From Xanthomonas bonasiae (GTDB taxonomy: Bacteria; Pseudomonadota; Gammaproteobacteria; Xanthomonadales; Xanthomonadaceae): a DNA stretch of 64,000 nucleotides. Below are positions 53,101 to 62,300 of this stretch, piece by piece (the stretch's first letter is position 1; each line of letters opens with the position of its first letter). The notes under the pieces are model-generated. The model had not been told where the DNA came from, did no database searches, and saw only the letters and a program-made list of their open reading frames with translations. A program made the translations under genes and the position numbers. Location of the stretch: contig NZ_JAFIWB010000015.1 of NCBI RefSeq assembly GCF_017163705.1, forward strand, positions 1-64,000. The letters run 5' to 3'.

Positions 53101-56100
53101 GCTCGGCTTCGACGCGACCAATGCCGCGGCGAACCTGATCACCTACCGCATCACCATCCGCAACAACGGCCCGTCGGTCGCCACCGACGTGCGCCTGGCC
53201 GACACCTTCACTCCGCCGTCCGGCCGCACCGTCACCTTCATCGGCGCCTCGGCCACGCCCACCGGCACCTTCGATCCGGCCGCCTGTTCGGTGACGTCCG
53301 GCAGCAACCCGACCGTGGGCGCGGTGCAGGTGCTGAACTGCCTGATGCCCGGCATCGGCTTCAGCAACAACGTCGCCGGCGTGGTCGCGTCCGGCCAGAC
53401 CAGCACGCTGTACCTGCGCTACCGCTACGACACCCCGCCCGGCGCGGCCGGCGACACGGTCAGCAACCTGGCCCAGGCCACGTCCGCCGAGACCGACAGC
53501 AACACCGCCAACAACGGCGCCAGCCAGGAAACCACGATCCGCGCCTCCGCCGACGTGGGCGTGAGCAAGCACGTGATCACCACCGCGCCCGATGCCGATC
53601 CGGATGCGGCGCTGCCGGCCAACGCCACCTCGGTGGGCCTGCGCCAGCCGTTCTTTTACGTCATCGACGGCATCAACAACGGTCCCGGCGCGAGCCTGTC
53701 GCGCGATCGCAGTGGCAGCAGTCCGCTCAACGGCACCGGCACCGTGGTCAGCGACACGCTGCCCGCCGGGCTGGTGGTCGTCGGCCAGGTGAGCTGGCAG
53801 AAGAAGGGCCCGATCCCGGGCGGCGGCGGTGGCGAAGTGCCCAACGGCACCGGCAACTGCACCCAGGCCTCGGCCACGCTGACCTGCAACCTCGGCGACG
53901 TCACCGTCGGCGGCAAGCTGCGCATCGTGGTGCCGGTGCGCTGGGATGCCTATCCGGGCGCGTCGGCGATCAACAACACCGCGACCATCACCACCGAGCA
54001 GGTCGATCGCGTCCCGCCGAACAACACGTCCACCGTGCCGATCCTGGTCACCCGGGCGTCGCTGGCCGGTACCGTGTTCGAGGACCGCGACCGCGCGGGC
54101 GGCAACGGCGGCGTTCACCAGAACGGCGAACCCGGCATCGCCGGCGTCACCATCGTGCTGAGCGGCACCGACGCCTACGGCAATGCGGTCAACCGCAGCA
54201 CCACCACCGCGGCCGACGGCAGCTACAGCTTCGACAACCTGTCGGCGGCCGGCGCGGGCGGCTACACGCTGACCCAGACCCAGCCCACCGGCTATCGCAA
54301 CGGGCCGGTGGATCCGCCGGTCGCCGGCGCCAGCGCGCCGTCGCTGGGCGGCACCTATGCCGCCGGCAGTCCCAACTCCAGCTACACCACGATTCCGGTC
54401 GGCGCGTCCGACGCGGCCGTGCGCTACGACTTCCCGGAAGTGCGTCGTCCCAGCCTGTCCGGCCGGGTCTACGTGGACCTGAACTTCAACAACGTGCGCG
54501 ACGGCGGCGATCCGGCGATCGCCGGCGCCACCGTGGAACTGCTCGATGCCGTCACCGGCGCGGTGCTGGCCACCACCAGCACCGACGGCAACGGCGCCTA
54601 CCGCTTCGACGACCTGGATCCGACGCTCACCTACAGCGTGCGCGAGCCGCTGCCGAGCGGGCAGTACAGCAACCGTCCCAGCGCGATCAATCCCGGCCAG
54701 ATCGGCGGCGCGGCGTGCGCGGCGGGCACCTGCGTGGCCGGCACCGCGGTGGCCGCGCCCGGCGGCCCGGATGCGGCCAGCACCGACCGCATCTCGCAGA
54801 TCCAGCTGGGCGCGGGCCTGGACGGCACCGAGTTCAACTTCGGCGAGAACCCCAGCGGCAGCGCGATCCAGGGACGGGTGTGGCGCGACGACGACAACGA
54901 CGGCGTGATCGACCCGGCCGAGACCGGCCTCGCCGACGTGGAGCTGGTGCTGACCGGCACCGACCAGAACGGCCAGGCGGTCAACCTGACCACCAAGACC
55001 GATGCGACCGGCAACTACAGCTTCATCGGCCTGCTGCCGGGCACCTACACGGTGACCGAGCCGACCCAGCCGACCGGCACCCTCAACGGCAAGACCGTGC
55101 CCGGCGACAAAGGCGGCACCGCCACCGGCGTGACCACCACGCCGTCGGCGATCGCCACCATCGTGCTCGGCGCCAACCAGCAGGGCCAGCACTACGACTT
55201 CGGCGAAGTGGCGGCGGCGTCGCTGTCCGGCCGCGTGTACTACGACAACGACGACAACGGCGTGGTCGGCAGCGACGAATCGGGCATCGCCAACGTGCGC
55301 GTGGTGCTGACCGGCACCGACGATCTCGGCGCCGCGGTGCAACTGAGCGTGCAGACCGATGCGCAGGGCAACTACCGCTTCGAGAACCTGCGCCCGGGCA
55401 CCTACACGGTGACCGAACCGGATCAACCGGCCGACACCCGCAACGGCGTCACCAGCGCCGGTACCGTTGGCGGCACCACGCATGGCGTGGCGACCCCGCG
55501 CGAGACCGTGCCGTCGGCGATTTCCGCGGTGGTGCTGACTCCGGGCGCGCAGTCGATCGACAACAACTTCGGCGAGATCGCCAACACCCCGGACCTGGTC
55601 GTCAGCAAGCTCGCCGACCCGGTCAAGTTCACCGTCAACAACACCGCCCGCTACACGATCAGCGTGCGCAACATCGGCCCGCGTCCGACCGCCGGCGTGT
55701 ACCAGGTGCAGGACCGCCTGCCGCCGGGCGTGACCCTGGCGGCGCTGCCCACCGGCAACGGCTGGACCTGCGCCGGCGCGGTCGGTGCCGACCGTTTCAG
55801 CTGCGACGCCAGTACGCTGATCGCGCCCGGACAGACCGCCAGCGATCGCATCCACGTGCAGGTCGCGGTCGGCGCCGCGGCGGCGACCGGCAACCCGGTC
55901 AACAACGCGGTGCTGGTGCAGGGCGGCGGCGAAGACGCCACGCACAGCCCGACCCCGGCCGAACGCGGCGCGTTCGAGGGCGACGTGACCCAGCTGCCGG
56001 TGTGCGATCCGGCGATCACCCAGAACGCCTGCCGCGTGCCGACCCAGGTGCAGTTGGCGGCCTCGGTGTCGGGCACGGTGTGGTTCGACGTCGGCAACGA

Positions 56101-57889
56101 CGACACCCTGCTCGACGGCGGCGATCGCCGCCTGCAGAACTGGATCGTCGAACTGGTCGATCCGACCAGCGGCCAGGTGGTCAAGACCACGCTCAGCGCC
56201 GCCGACGGCAGCTACCGCTTCGGCGACGTGATCCCCGGGCAGAAGTGGCACATCCGCTTCCGCGATCCGAGCTCCGGGGTCATCTGGGCGTTCCCGGTCA
56301 GCGGCGAGACCGCTTCCGGCGCCGCCGCCCCGTGCGCGGCCGACGCGGCGATCAGCAACGGCAGCAACAGCTCGTGCCGGGTCAGCGACGGCGGCATCAG
56401 CCAGCTGGAAGTGGTGCTCAAGGCCGGCGAGAACCTGCCGCAGCAGAGCCTGCCGGTGGATCCGTCGGGCGTGGTCTACGACGCGGTCACCCGCGACCCG
56501 GTGCCCGGTGCGATCGTCACCCTGGCCCCGATCGGCGTCTGCGCCGGCTACGACCCGGCCACCAGCCTGCTCAACAGCGCGGCCGGCGGCTACCGCATCG
56601 ACGGCAACGCGGTGTCGATGACCGTCGGCAACGACGGCTACTACCAGTTCCTGTTCGGCCCGGCGGCGCCGGCGCGCTGCGAGTTCGAGCTGACAGTGAC
56701 CCCGCCGGGCGGCTACGTCTTCGTCTCCACGCTGATCCCGGCCGAAGGCAGTTCGCTGTCGCCGCCCGGCGCGGTGGGCAGCAACTACCAGGTGCAGCCC
56801 AACGCGCTGGCGCCGACCGGTCCGGTCGGCACTGCGACCCAGTACTACCTGCGGCTGTTCGCCGGGTCGGCCACCGCCGGCATCGTGCACAACCACATTC
56901 CGCTGGACACCGCGGTGGCCACCGGCCTGGCCATCACCAAGACCGGCGACCGCCAGACCGCCGAAGTGGGCGATACCGTGCAATACACCATCACCATCCG
57001 CCAGACCGCCGGCAGCCCGCTGCAGACGGTGAACGTGGTCGATCGCCTGCCGCGCGGCTTCACCTACATCGACGGCACCGCGCGCGCCAACGGCGTGGCC
57101 GTGGCCGAGCCGCTGGGCAAGCCCGGCCCGACCCTGGGCTTCGCCACCGGTCCGATCCAGGTCGGCCAGCAGATCGCGCTGACCTACCGGGTGCGCATCG
57201 GCGTCGGCGCGCAGCAGGGCGACGGCATCAACCGCGCGCAGGCGCACGGCTGCTCGATCGCCGGCGGCTGCATCGATCCGGTCTCGCTGCAACCACGTTC
57301 CGGTTCGTTGCCGTCCAACCAGGCGCAGTACCGCGTGCGCGTCAGCGGCGGCGTGTTCACCGAGGAGGGCTGCGTGCTGGGCAAGGTGTTCGTGGATTGC
57401 AACGTCAACCACGTGCAGGACCGCGAAGAGCTCGGCATTCCCGGCGTGCGCCTGTACTTCGAGGACGGCACCTGGGTGATCAGCGACTCGGAAGGCAAGT
57501 ACAGCTACTGCGGCCTGCCGCCGCAGAGCCACACGCTGAAGGTCGATGCCAGCACGCTGCCGGTCGGCTCGCGCCTGACCACCAGCAGCAACCGCAACCT
57601 CGGCGATGCCGACAGCCTGTTCATCGATCTCAAGAACGGCGAACTGCATCGCGCCGACTTCGTCGAGGGCAGCTGTTCCAACCCGGTGATCGAGCAGGTC
57701 AAGGCGCGCCGCACGCAAGGCGAGGTGCGCGCGCCGGAAACCGAAACCGGCCATGCGCCGCTGCGCTTCAGCAGCAAGCCGCTGCGCGCGCCGCAGCAGG
57801 GCACCGACAGCCCGGCGCAAGCGCCGATCGTCAAGCCGCGCGGCACCCCACCGCCCGATGTCACCGTTCCTGCGGAGGTGCAGCCATGA
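50144..57889 (+). CDS. Giant secreted DUF11/SdrD_B-like repeat surface protein
   Basis: 2581 residues from the ATG at 50144 behind GAGAGAGAGG. After a long arginine-rich N-region a signal-peptide core (about 37-54, ending A-L-A-A-A-A) precedes the mature chain. Eight or so DUF11-type Ig-like domains come first, each starting like A-D-L-S-V-E-K-T and holding V-R-N-x-G-P-S and V-D-T-L-P. From about residue 1300 four SdrD_B/Cna-B-like domains follow (L-S-G-R-V-Y-x-D, G-x-Y-x-F-x-x-L, T-V-T-E-P), then further DUF11 and Cna-B-like units. Cna-B-like folds suit long fibres. No LPxTG, membrane anchor or RTX motif is seen, so attachment must depend on a partner. The TGA overlaps the start of the barrel gene (ATGA). 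Confidence 0.88.
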   Translation: MDHLMRGSRAAALRAWARAACEHHRTTASSGRRLRLLMAVLLSAAPALAAAADLQITNLSDTGYDPTPAGGSVVYSVTVENSAADTVNNAVVIFDLPAGAQAGSPLPSSCSVAAGNAQRIECRVGTLVGTFSSNGAPVTFQLPVSTVGLAPGTIEIRGAIGVETGLPAASTPIASLADADPFFAGDSNAANNRRLEATTLESAGDLSVEKTATPNPVVAGAEVTYTVTVRNAGPSASAGFTVVDTLPAAVQYVANSFSGSGWTFNSGSMTATHAGALANGGSSSFTFRARVTAASGNIVNTARVQAGSTPDPLPDNNTGSVTTTVTAGADLALSKSVNPSPAISGQPVTFNIQVRNQGPSAAVNPRFVDNLPTGFLTTGGTVPAGWTCTNSNGDATRTCALNGSLAVGAVADFTIESTVPASGTNSSGDVTNSATASSDTPDANSTDNTGSTTFTVLADGADLSLQKTKTPALVPVWSGIGSDLDSRMTSSIVVRNMGPRPATGQVQTVDTLATGEELLQPDGSVAQPGVAFASGAWTCTVDQAYSGSSVQHVTCDLGAGSLPLAVGAQAPTLQLLTRARSSSANLLNNACTGGSGGSIEPLTGNGIDRDPETGNDCSGAGTRTTDERADLSIVKQTNGAGAADNVLAANQDTLSYTLTVTNNGPDSTTGVVVNDTVPGFVNGRTQISVTTTPAGWNCAVNGASVVCRSGTTALANGATAQIVIQVQRALFDSFNQPAGTCGGTAISGAFCNTAGVGIDAAVAGSVGELNGNNNQASDWIRIARVANVATTAKTISSGTPGRAGVNTTYVMSYINRGPSTVPGVIFRDVFTLPANDSGFVLVSAQRTGAGTQACTASAGAGVTVTVDAGGTSYANPTGAPAQVTVQCPALPSLTNEQTETLQVVIRPNVNSGNTGRQFDNTADFVVDLDGDGNGDATAGTDGDGNTYDFNTDTSDDSKSAQLPFEAGQVDLITNKVDTGFTGGVDPLGFDATNAAANLITYRITIRNNGPSVATDVRLADTFTPPSGRTVTFIGASATPTGTFDPAACSVTSGSNPTVGAVQVLNCLMPGIGFSNNVAGVVASGQTSTLYLRYRYDTPPGAAGDTVSNLAQATSAETDSNTANNGASQETTIRASADVGVSKHVITTAPDADPDAALPANATSVGLRQPFFYVIDGINNGPGASLSRDRSGSSPLNGTGTVVSDTLPAGLVVVGQVSWQKKGPIPGGGGGEVPNGTGNCTQASATLTCNLGDVTVGGKLRIVVPVRWDAYPGASAINNTATITTEQVDRVPPNNTSTVPILVTRASLAGTVFEDRDRAGGNGGVHQNGEPGIAGVTIVLSGTDAYGNAVNRSTTTAADGSYSFDNLSAAGAGGYTLTQTQPTGYRNGPVDPPVAGASAPSLGGTYAAGSPNSSYTTIPVGASDAAVRYDFPEVRRPSLSGRVYVDLNFNNVRDGGDPAIAGATVELLDAVTGAVLATTSTDGNGAYRFDDLDPTLTYSVREPLPSGQYSNRPSAINPGQIGGAACAAGTCVAGTAVAAPGGPDAASTDRISQIQLGAGLDGTEFNFGENPSGSAIQGRVWRDDDNDGVIDPAETGLADVELVLTGTDQNGQAVNLTTKTDATGNYSFIGLLPGTYTVTEPTQPTGTLNGKTVPGDKGGTATGVTTTPSAIATIVLGANQQGQHYDFGEVAAASLSGRVYYDNDDNGVVGSDESGIANVRVVLTGTDDLGAAVQLSVQTDAQGNYRFENLRPGTYTVTEPDQPADTRNGVTSAGTVGGTTHGVATPRETVPSAISAVVLTPGAQSIDNNFGEIANTPDLVVSKLADPVKFTVNNTARYTISVRNIGPRPTAGVYQVQDRLPPGVTLAALPTGNGWTCAGAVGADRFSCDASTLIAPGQTASDRIHVQVAVGAAAATGNPVNNAVLVQGGGEDATHSPTPAERGAFEGDVTQLPVCDPAITQNACRVPTQVQLAASVSGTVWFDVGNDDTLLDGGDRRLQNWIVELVDPTSGQVVKTTLSAADGSYRFGDVIPGQKWHIRFRDPSSGVIWAFPVSGETASGAAAPCAADAAISNGSNSSCRVSDGGISQLEVVLKAGENLPQQSLPVDPSGVVYDAVTRDPVPGAIVTLAPIGVCAGYDPATSLLNSAAGGYRIDGNAVSMTVGNDGYYQFLFGPAAPARCEFELTVTPPGGYVFVSTLIPAEGSSLSPPGAVGSNYQVQPNALAPTGPVGTATQYYLRLFAGSATAGIVHNHIPLDTAVATGLAITKTGDRQTAEVGDTVQYTITIRQTAGSPLQTVNVVDRLPRGFTYIDGTARANGVAVAEPLGKPGPTLGFATGPIQVGQQIALTYRVRIGVGAQQGDGINRAQAHGCSIAGGCIDPVSLQPRSGSLPSNQAQYRVRVSGGVFTEEGCVLGKVFVDCNVNHVQDREELGIPGVRLYFEDGTWVISDSEGKYSYCGLPPQSHTLKVDASTLPVGSRLTTSSNRNLGDADSLFIDLKNGELHRADFVEGSCSNPVIEQVKARRTQGEVRAPETETGHAPLRFSSKPLRAPQQGTDSPAQAPIVKPRGTPPPDVTVPAEVQP

Positions 57890-60800
57890 GCCGGCCCGTC
57901 ACGACGCGCCGCCTGCCGCGGCTGACCCTGCTCGCCTGCGCCCTGGCCGCGCTGCCGGCGCTGGCCCAGCAGACGGTCGGCAGCAGCCGCTTCACGCCGG
58001 TGCTGGGCGAGGCCGGCACGCTGTACCCGCGCACGCCGAGCAGCGCCGATGCCGCCGCGCAGACGCTGGCGCCGCGCGGCACGCTCGACGCGCACGCCGC
58101 GCAGGGCATGGACCAGGTGCAGGTGGAGGTCGACCGCGATGGCGCGCCGGCCGACGGCCAGACGCCGGTGCACGTGACCGTGCGCCTGCTCGACGACGCC
58201 GGCAAGCCGTTGCAGGGCGAGCACTTCGCCACCGTCGAACACACCGGCGGCCGCATCCTGCTGCCGGGCTCGCGCACCGACGAACTGGGGCCGGGCGCGG
58301 CCGATGCCGACAAGGTCACCCCGGGCGTGCAGCTGCCGGTGCGCGACGGCGTGGCCGAGTTCGACCTGCTCGCGCCGGACCAGCCGCAGGACGTGGTGCT
58401 GCGGGTCAGCGCCGGCGGCCACAGCGCCGAAGGCACGATCGGGTTCGTGCCGGAGATGCGCGAGATGATCGCCACCGGCCTGATTGAGGGTGTGGTCAAC
58501 TTCGGCCGCCGCGACAACAGCGGGCTGATCGCGCCGGTCGATCACGACGACGTGTTCGAACGCGATATCCGCCGCTGGGAAAAGCAATTCAACAACGGCA
58601 AGGCCAACGCTGCCGCGCGCACCGCGTTCTTCGTCAAGGGCCGGATCAAGGGCGAATACTTGCTCACCGCCGCCTACGATTCGGACAAGGACGTGCGCGG
58701 CCGGCTGCTGCGCGACATCCAGCCGGAAGAGTTCTATCCGGTGTACGGCGACTCCTCGCTGCGCGGCTTCGACGCGCGCTCGGCCGAGCGCCTGTACGTG
58801 CGCGTGGACAACCGCCGCAGCTATCTGCTGTACGGCGATTTCCAGACCGGCGACACGCTGGCCACCGCGACCGGCGTCGGCGCGCGCAGCAGCATGCCGC
58901 AGCGCAGCCTCGGCACCTACAACCGCACCGCCACCGGCCTGGGCTGGCACTACGAGAACGCACGCGTGCGCTCCAACGTGTTCGCCATCCAGGACTCGCT
59001 GCGCCAGGTGATCGAAGAATTCGCCAGCCAGGGCAGCGGCCCGTACGCACTGCGCAACAACGCGGTGCTGGAAGGCAGCGAGCGGGTGGAAGTGGTCGTG
59101 CGCGACCGCAACCAGCCCTCGCGGATCGTCTCGGTGCAGCCGCTGGCGCGGTTGGTGGACTACAGCTTCGAGCCGTTCTCGGGGCGCATCCTGCTCAACC
59201 AGTTCCTGGCCTCGTTCGACAGCGACCTCAATCCGGTGTCGCTGCGCATCACCTACGAACTCGACCAGGGCACCGAGCGCTTCTGGGTCTACGGCGCCGA
59301 CGGCCAGCTGCGGCTGACCGATGCACTGGAAGTCGGCGGCGCGGTGGTGGACGACCGCAACCCGTTCGCCGAATTCCGCATGGGCAGCGTCAACGCCGGC
59401 TACCGCTTCGGCCCGAATACCGCGATGGCGGTGGAGTTCGCGCGCACCCAGAGCGAGATCAACACCAACTCGATCAACCAGGTCGCCACCCCGGGGCTGC
59501 AGGACCTCAGCGGCCGCGTCGAAGGCGATGCGTGGCGCGTGGAGTTCGGCCACGACGGCGACAAGCTCGACGCCAACCTGTTCGCCGCGCGTACCGATCC
59601 GGCGTTCAACAACCCGGCCTCGCCGCTGTTCGGCGGGCGCGGCGAGTACAACGCCAAGGTCGACTACCACCTGACCGAGCGCGTGGACCTGTATGCCGAA
59701 GGCCTGCGCAGCGAGGACCGCAACCCGGACGGCGGCAAGCGCGATGCCGGCGGTGCCGGCGTGCGCGTCGGCGCCACCGAAAGGCTCACCCTGGACGTCG
59801 GTGTGCGTTCGATCCGCGAGACCGTCGGCGCGTACTCGCCGTGGTCCTCGGGCCTGGGCTACGGCAACACGGGTGGTCTGACCGGCGGCTTCGCCACCGG
59901 CTCCGGCGGCGGCGCGCTCGGCTACGGCCAGCAGCCGCTGGATCCGTTGACCGGCCTGCCGGTGATCGGCTCCAGCAGCGCCGTCACCGGCACCGCCAGC
60001 GACCTGCCGATCGGCACCCGCCTGGAATCGGATAGCGCGCGCATCGGCGCCGGCTACCGCGTCGGCGCCAAGCTGTCGCTGGGCGCCGAGTACGAGCAGA
60101 GCGTGTCCGGCGAAGACCGCAACCGCATCGCCGCCGGCGTCGATTACCAGGTGCTGGAACGCAGCCGCCTGTACGGCCGCTACGAGAAGCAGACCGGCCT
60201 GACCAGCGCTTACGGCATCACCACCACCGACCGCGAGGCCGATGCGCTGGTGTTCGGTATCGACAGCAGCTACGTGCGCGACACCCAGGCGTTCTCCGAG
60301 TACCGCATGCGCGATGCGATCAGCGGCCGCGACGTGCAGGCCGCCTCCGGCATCCGCAATACCTGGGACGTGCGCGAGGGCGTGCGCCTGAGCAGCTCGG
60401 CCGAACACGTGAAGGTGTACGACGGCAACACCGGCGATGCCACCGGCCTGGCGCTGGCGCTGGACTACGGCGTCAACCCGCTGTGGCGCGGCTCGGTGCG
60501 GGTGGAGTACCGCATCAGCGGCGACGTCGCCCAGACCGCGACCGACGAGGCCTTCGACACCACGCTGGTGCAGTTCATGCTGGCGCGCAAGCTCAGCCGC
60601 GACTGGACCCTGCTCGGCCGCAACTACCTGCTGCAGACCAACTACGCCGCGCGCGGCGACGTGCTGCAGAACCGCTTCCAGCTGGGCGTGGCCTACCGCG
60701 ATACCGACACCAACCGGATCAACGCGCTGGCCCGCTACGAGTACAAGCTGGAGCGCGACGAGAGCGGACTGACCCTGCTCGACGGGCAGGCGGTGGACGG

Positions 60801-61260
60801 CAGCAGCCAGGACATCAGCAGCCGCGCGCACATCGTCTCCACCCATGCCGACTGGCATCCGTCGCGGCCGTGGTGGCTGACCGCGCACGTGGCCGGCAAG
60901 TGGCAGCAGGACCGTTTCGCCTATGCCGACGGCGGCCGCGTGGACAGCCGCTTCCATGCGGTGCTGGTGTCCGGGCGCGTGGTCTACGACATCACCGAGA
61001 ACTGGGACATCGGCGTGCTCGGCTCCACCTTCCGTGGCCAGAGCGGTTCCAACCAATACGCCTACGGCATGGAAGTGGGCCGGCTGCTGCGCCAGAACCT
61101 GTGGCTGTCGGCCGGCTACAACTGGTCCGGCTACACCGCCGACCGCGACCTGTCCGGTTACGAGTACACCCAGCAGGGCGTGTTCCTGCGCCTGCGCTTC
61201 AAATTCGACGAAGACCTGTTCCGCCGGGATCCGGTCCGTTACCGCGACCCGGCGCGCTGA
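57886..61260 (+). CDS. Outer-membrane beta-barrel protein with N-terminal Ig-like region
   Basis: 1124 residues; the ATG overlaps the DUF11 gene stop by 4 bp. A signal peptide ends A-L-A-Q. At about 75-185 an Ig/invasin-like segment is visible (D-G-A-P-A-D-G-Q-T-P-V-H-V-T-V-R-L-L-D). A linker (R-D-I-R-R-W-E-K-Q-F-N-N) follows, then from about 240 a long series of amphipathic strands with alternating aromatic residues (Y-L-L-Y-G-D-F, L-S-L-G-A-E-Y, W-L-S-A-G-Y-N-W-S-G-Y) to the C-terminus (R-L-R-F-K-F-D-E-D-L-F). This fits a large outer-membrane barrel. No TonB box is seen. It could export or anchor the giant DUF11 protein; that is inference from coupling. Confidence 0.8.
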   Translation: MSRPVTTRRLPRLTLLACALAALPALAQQTVGSSRFTPVLGEAGTLYPRTPSSADAAAQTLAPRGTLDAHAAQGMDQVQVEVDRDGAPADGQTPVHVTVRLLDDAGKPLQGEHFATVEHTGGRILLPGSRTDELGPGAADADKVTPGVQLPVRDGVAEFDLLAPDQPQDVVLRVSAGGHSAEGTIGFVPEMREMIATGLIEGVVNFGRRDNSGLIAPVDHDDVFERDIRRWEKQFNNGKANAAARTAFFVKGRIKGEYLLTAAYDSDKDVRGRLLRDIQPEEFYPVYGDSSLRGFDARSAERLYVRVDNRRSYLLYGDFQTGDTLATATGVGARSSMPQRSLGTYNRTATGLGWHYENARVRSNVFAIQDSLRQVIEEFASQGSGPYALRNNAVLEGSERVEVVVRDRNQPSRIVSVQPLARLVDYSFEPFSGRILLNQFLASFDSDLNPVSLRITYELDQGTERFWVYGADGQLRLTDALEVGGAVVDDRNPFAEFRMGSVNAGYRFGPNTAMAVEFARTQSEINTNSINQVATPGLQDLSGRVEGDAWRVEFGHDGDKLDANLFAARTDPAFNNPASPLFGGRGEYNAKVDYHLTERVDLYAEGLRSEDRNPDGGKRDAGGAGVRVGATERLTLDVGVRSIRETVGAYSPWSSGLGYGNTGGLTGGFATGSGGGALGYGQQPLDPLTGLPVIGSSSAVTGTASDLPIGTRLESDSARIGAGYRVGAKLSLGAEYEQSVSGEDRNRIAAGVDYQVLERSRLYGRYEKQTGLTSAYGITTTDREADALVFGIDSSYVRDTQAFSEYRMRDAISGRDVQAASGIRNTWDVREGVRLSSSAEHVKVYDGNTGDATGLALALDYGVNPLWRGSVRVEYRISGDVAQTATDEAFDTTLVQFMLARKLSRDWTLLGRNYLLQTNYAARGDVLQNRFQLGVAYRDTDTNRINALARYEYKLERDESGLTLLDGQAVDGSSQDISSRAHIVSTHADWHPSRPWWLTAHVAGKWQQDRFAYADGGRVDSRFHAVLVSGRVVYDITENWDIGVLGSTFRGQSGSNQYAYGMEVGRLLRQNLWLSAGYNWSGYTADRDLSGYEYTQQGVFLRLRFKFDEDLFRRDPVRYRDPAR

Positions 61261-61267
61261 GGAATCC

Positions 61268-62290
61268 ATGATGACCACGACCCAACCCCGCTTCGTCCTG
61301 TCCCGCACCGTCGCCGCCGCCTTGCTGCTCGGCGCCTGTGCCGCCGGCAACGCCCAGACCCAGCTGTTGCCGCAGCAGCAACGCATCAGCGACGCCGCCA
61401 TCGCCGCCGACCTGCACGGCTACCAATCCGTGCAGGACCGCATCCAGGCGCTCAACGACGGCGGCCGCCCGGTGCGCGACTACGCCTTGTCCAAGGCGCA
61501 ATGCTGGCTCGACGTGTCCTTCCACGAATACACCCGCAACGACCGCAGCGCGTTCCCGCAAGGCGCGCTGAGCGAGTCGGAGAAGCTGGTGCAGCTGATG
61601 GAGCAGGGCGCCGCGACGATCCCGACCGAGACCCCGCTGGTCAACGACGCCAAGTACCTGCGCGACGACCTGTGGCAGCGCCTGCGCGCGCTGCACGGCA
61701 GCGCCGGTTTCAGCTGCGCGCAGCAGGCGGCGGCCTGCGGCGAGGTCGAGCTGGTGCATGCAGGCAACGAGTTCAACCAGCAGCAATGGCGCCATTCCAA
61801 GCCGTACATCCAGATCGCCGAGGACCTGGTCAACGACGCCGAGGCGCTGGCACGGCAGTGCGACGGGCCGAAGCAGGCGGACACGCCGGCGGCGGCGCCG
61901 ATTCCGCTGGTGGCCAACGTGCTGTTCGAATTCGACCGCGACGGCTACAAGGACATCCGCACCCACTCGCTGGAAAGCCTGGATCGCGCGCTGGCACGCA
62001 TCGCCGAAGAGAAGCTGAGCTTGCAGAAGGTGGAGCTGGTCGGCCATGCCGACCGCATGGACGGCCGTGGCCACGACTACAACCAGGGCCTGTCCGAGCG
62101 CCGCGCGCGCACCGTGCGCGAGCTGCTGATCGGCCGCGGCGTCGCCGCCGACCGCATCCGCTACGAATACCGTGGCGACAGCCAGCAGGTGCAGCAGTGC
62201 GCCGGCGTGAAGCCGCGCGCGGCGCTGCTGGAATGCCTGCTGCCGAACCGCCGCGTCGAAGTGCGACTGGTGGTCGGTCGCGGCGACTGA
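61268..62290 (+). CDS. OmpA-like peptidoglycan-binding envelope protein
   Basis: 340 residues, starting 7 bp after the barrel gene; two adjacent ATGs (61268, 61271) are possible. The leader can be read as a lipoprotein signal (L-L-L-G-A-C) or a normal signal peptide ending G-N-A-Q. The N-terminal 200 residues are helical with repeated glutamines and two or three cysteines. The C-terminal OmpA-like domain (about 215-335) shows L-F-E-F-D-R-D-G, V-E-L-V-G-H-A-D-R and N-Q-G-L-S-E-R-R-A-R-T-V, the peptidoglycan-binding signature. It should tie the barrel/DUF11 complex to the cell wall. It is the last gene of the operon. Confidence 0.9.
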   Translation: MMTTTQPRFVLSRTVAAALLLGACAAGNAQTQLLPQQQRISDAAIAADLHGYQSVQDRIQALNDGGRPVRDYALSKAQCWLDVSFHEYTRNDRSAFPQGALSESEKLVQLMEQGAATIPTETPLVNDAKYLRDDLWQRLRALHGSAGFSCAQQAAACGEVELVHAGNEFNQQQWRHSKPYIQIAEDLVNDAEALARQCDGPKQADTPAAAPIPLVANVLFEFDRDGYKDIRTHSLESLDRALARIAEEKLSLQKVELVGHADRMDGRGHDYNQGLSERRARTVRELLIGRGVAADRIRYEYRGDSQQVQQCAGVKPRAALLECLLPNRRVEVRLVVGRGD

Positions 62291-62300
62291 CGGCGCTTGG

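Noticed and set aside
49910-57820. Antisense frame of 2636 codons over the DUF11 gene.
   Set aside because: Low-complexity Ala/Gly/Val/Arg shadow of the repeat gene; no domain and no start signal.
50047-57885. A reading frame open for about 7.8 kb in another frame over the DUF11 gene, continuous with the barrel gene.
   Set aside because: The translation is Arg/Ala/Gln-rich without domains, typical of a shadow in GC-rich DNA. The DUF11 frame has a signal peptide and clear repeats, and the barrel gene has its own start at 57886.
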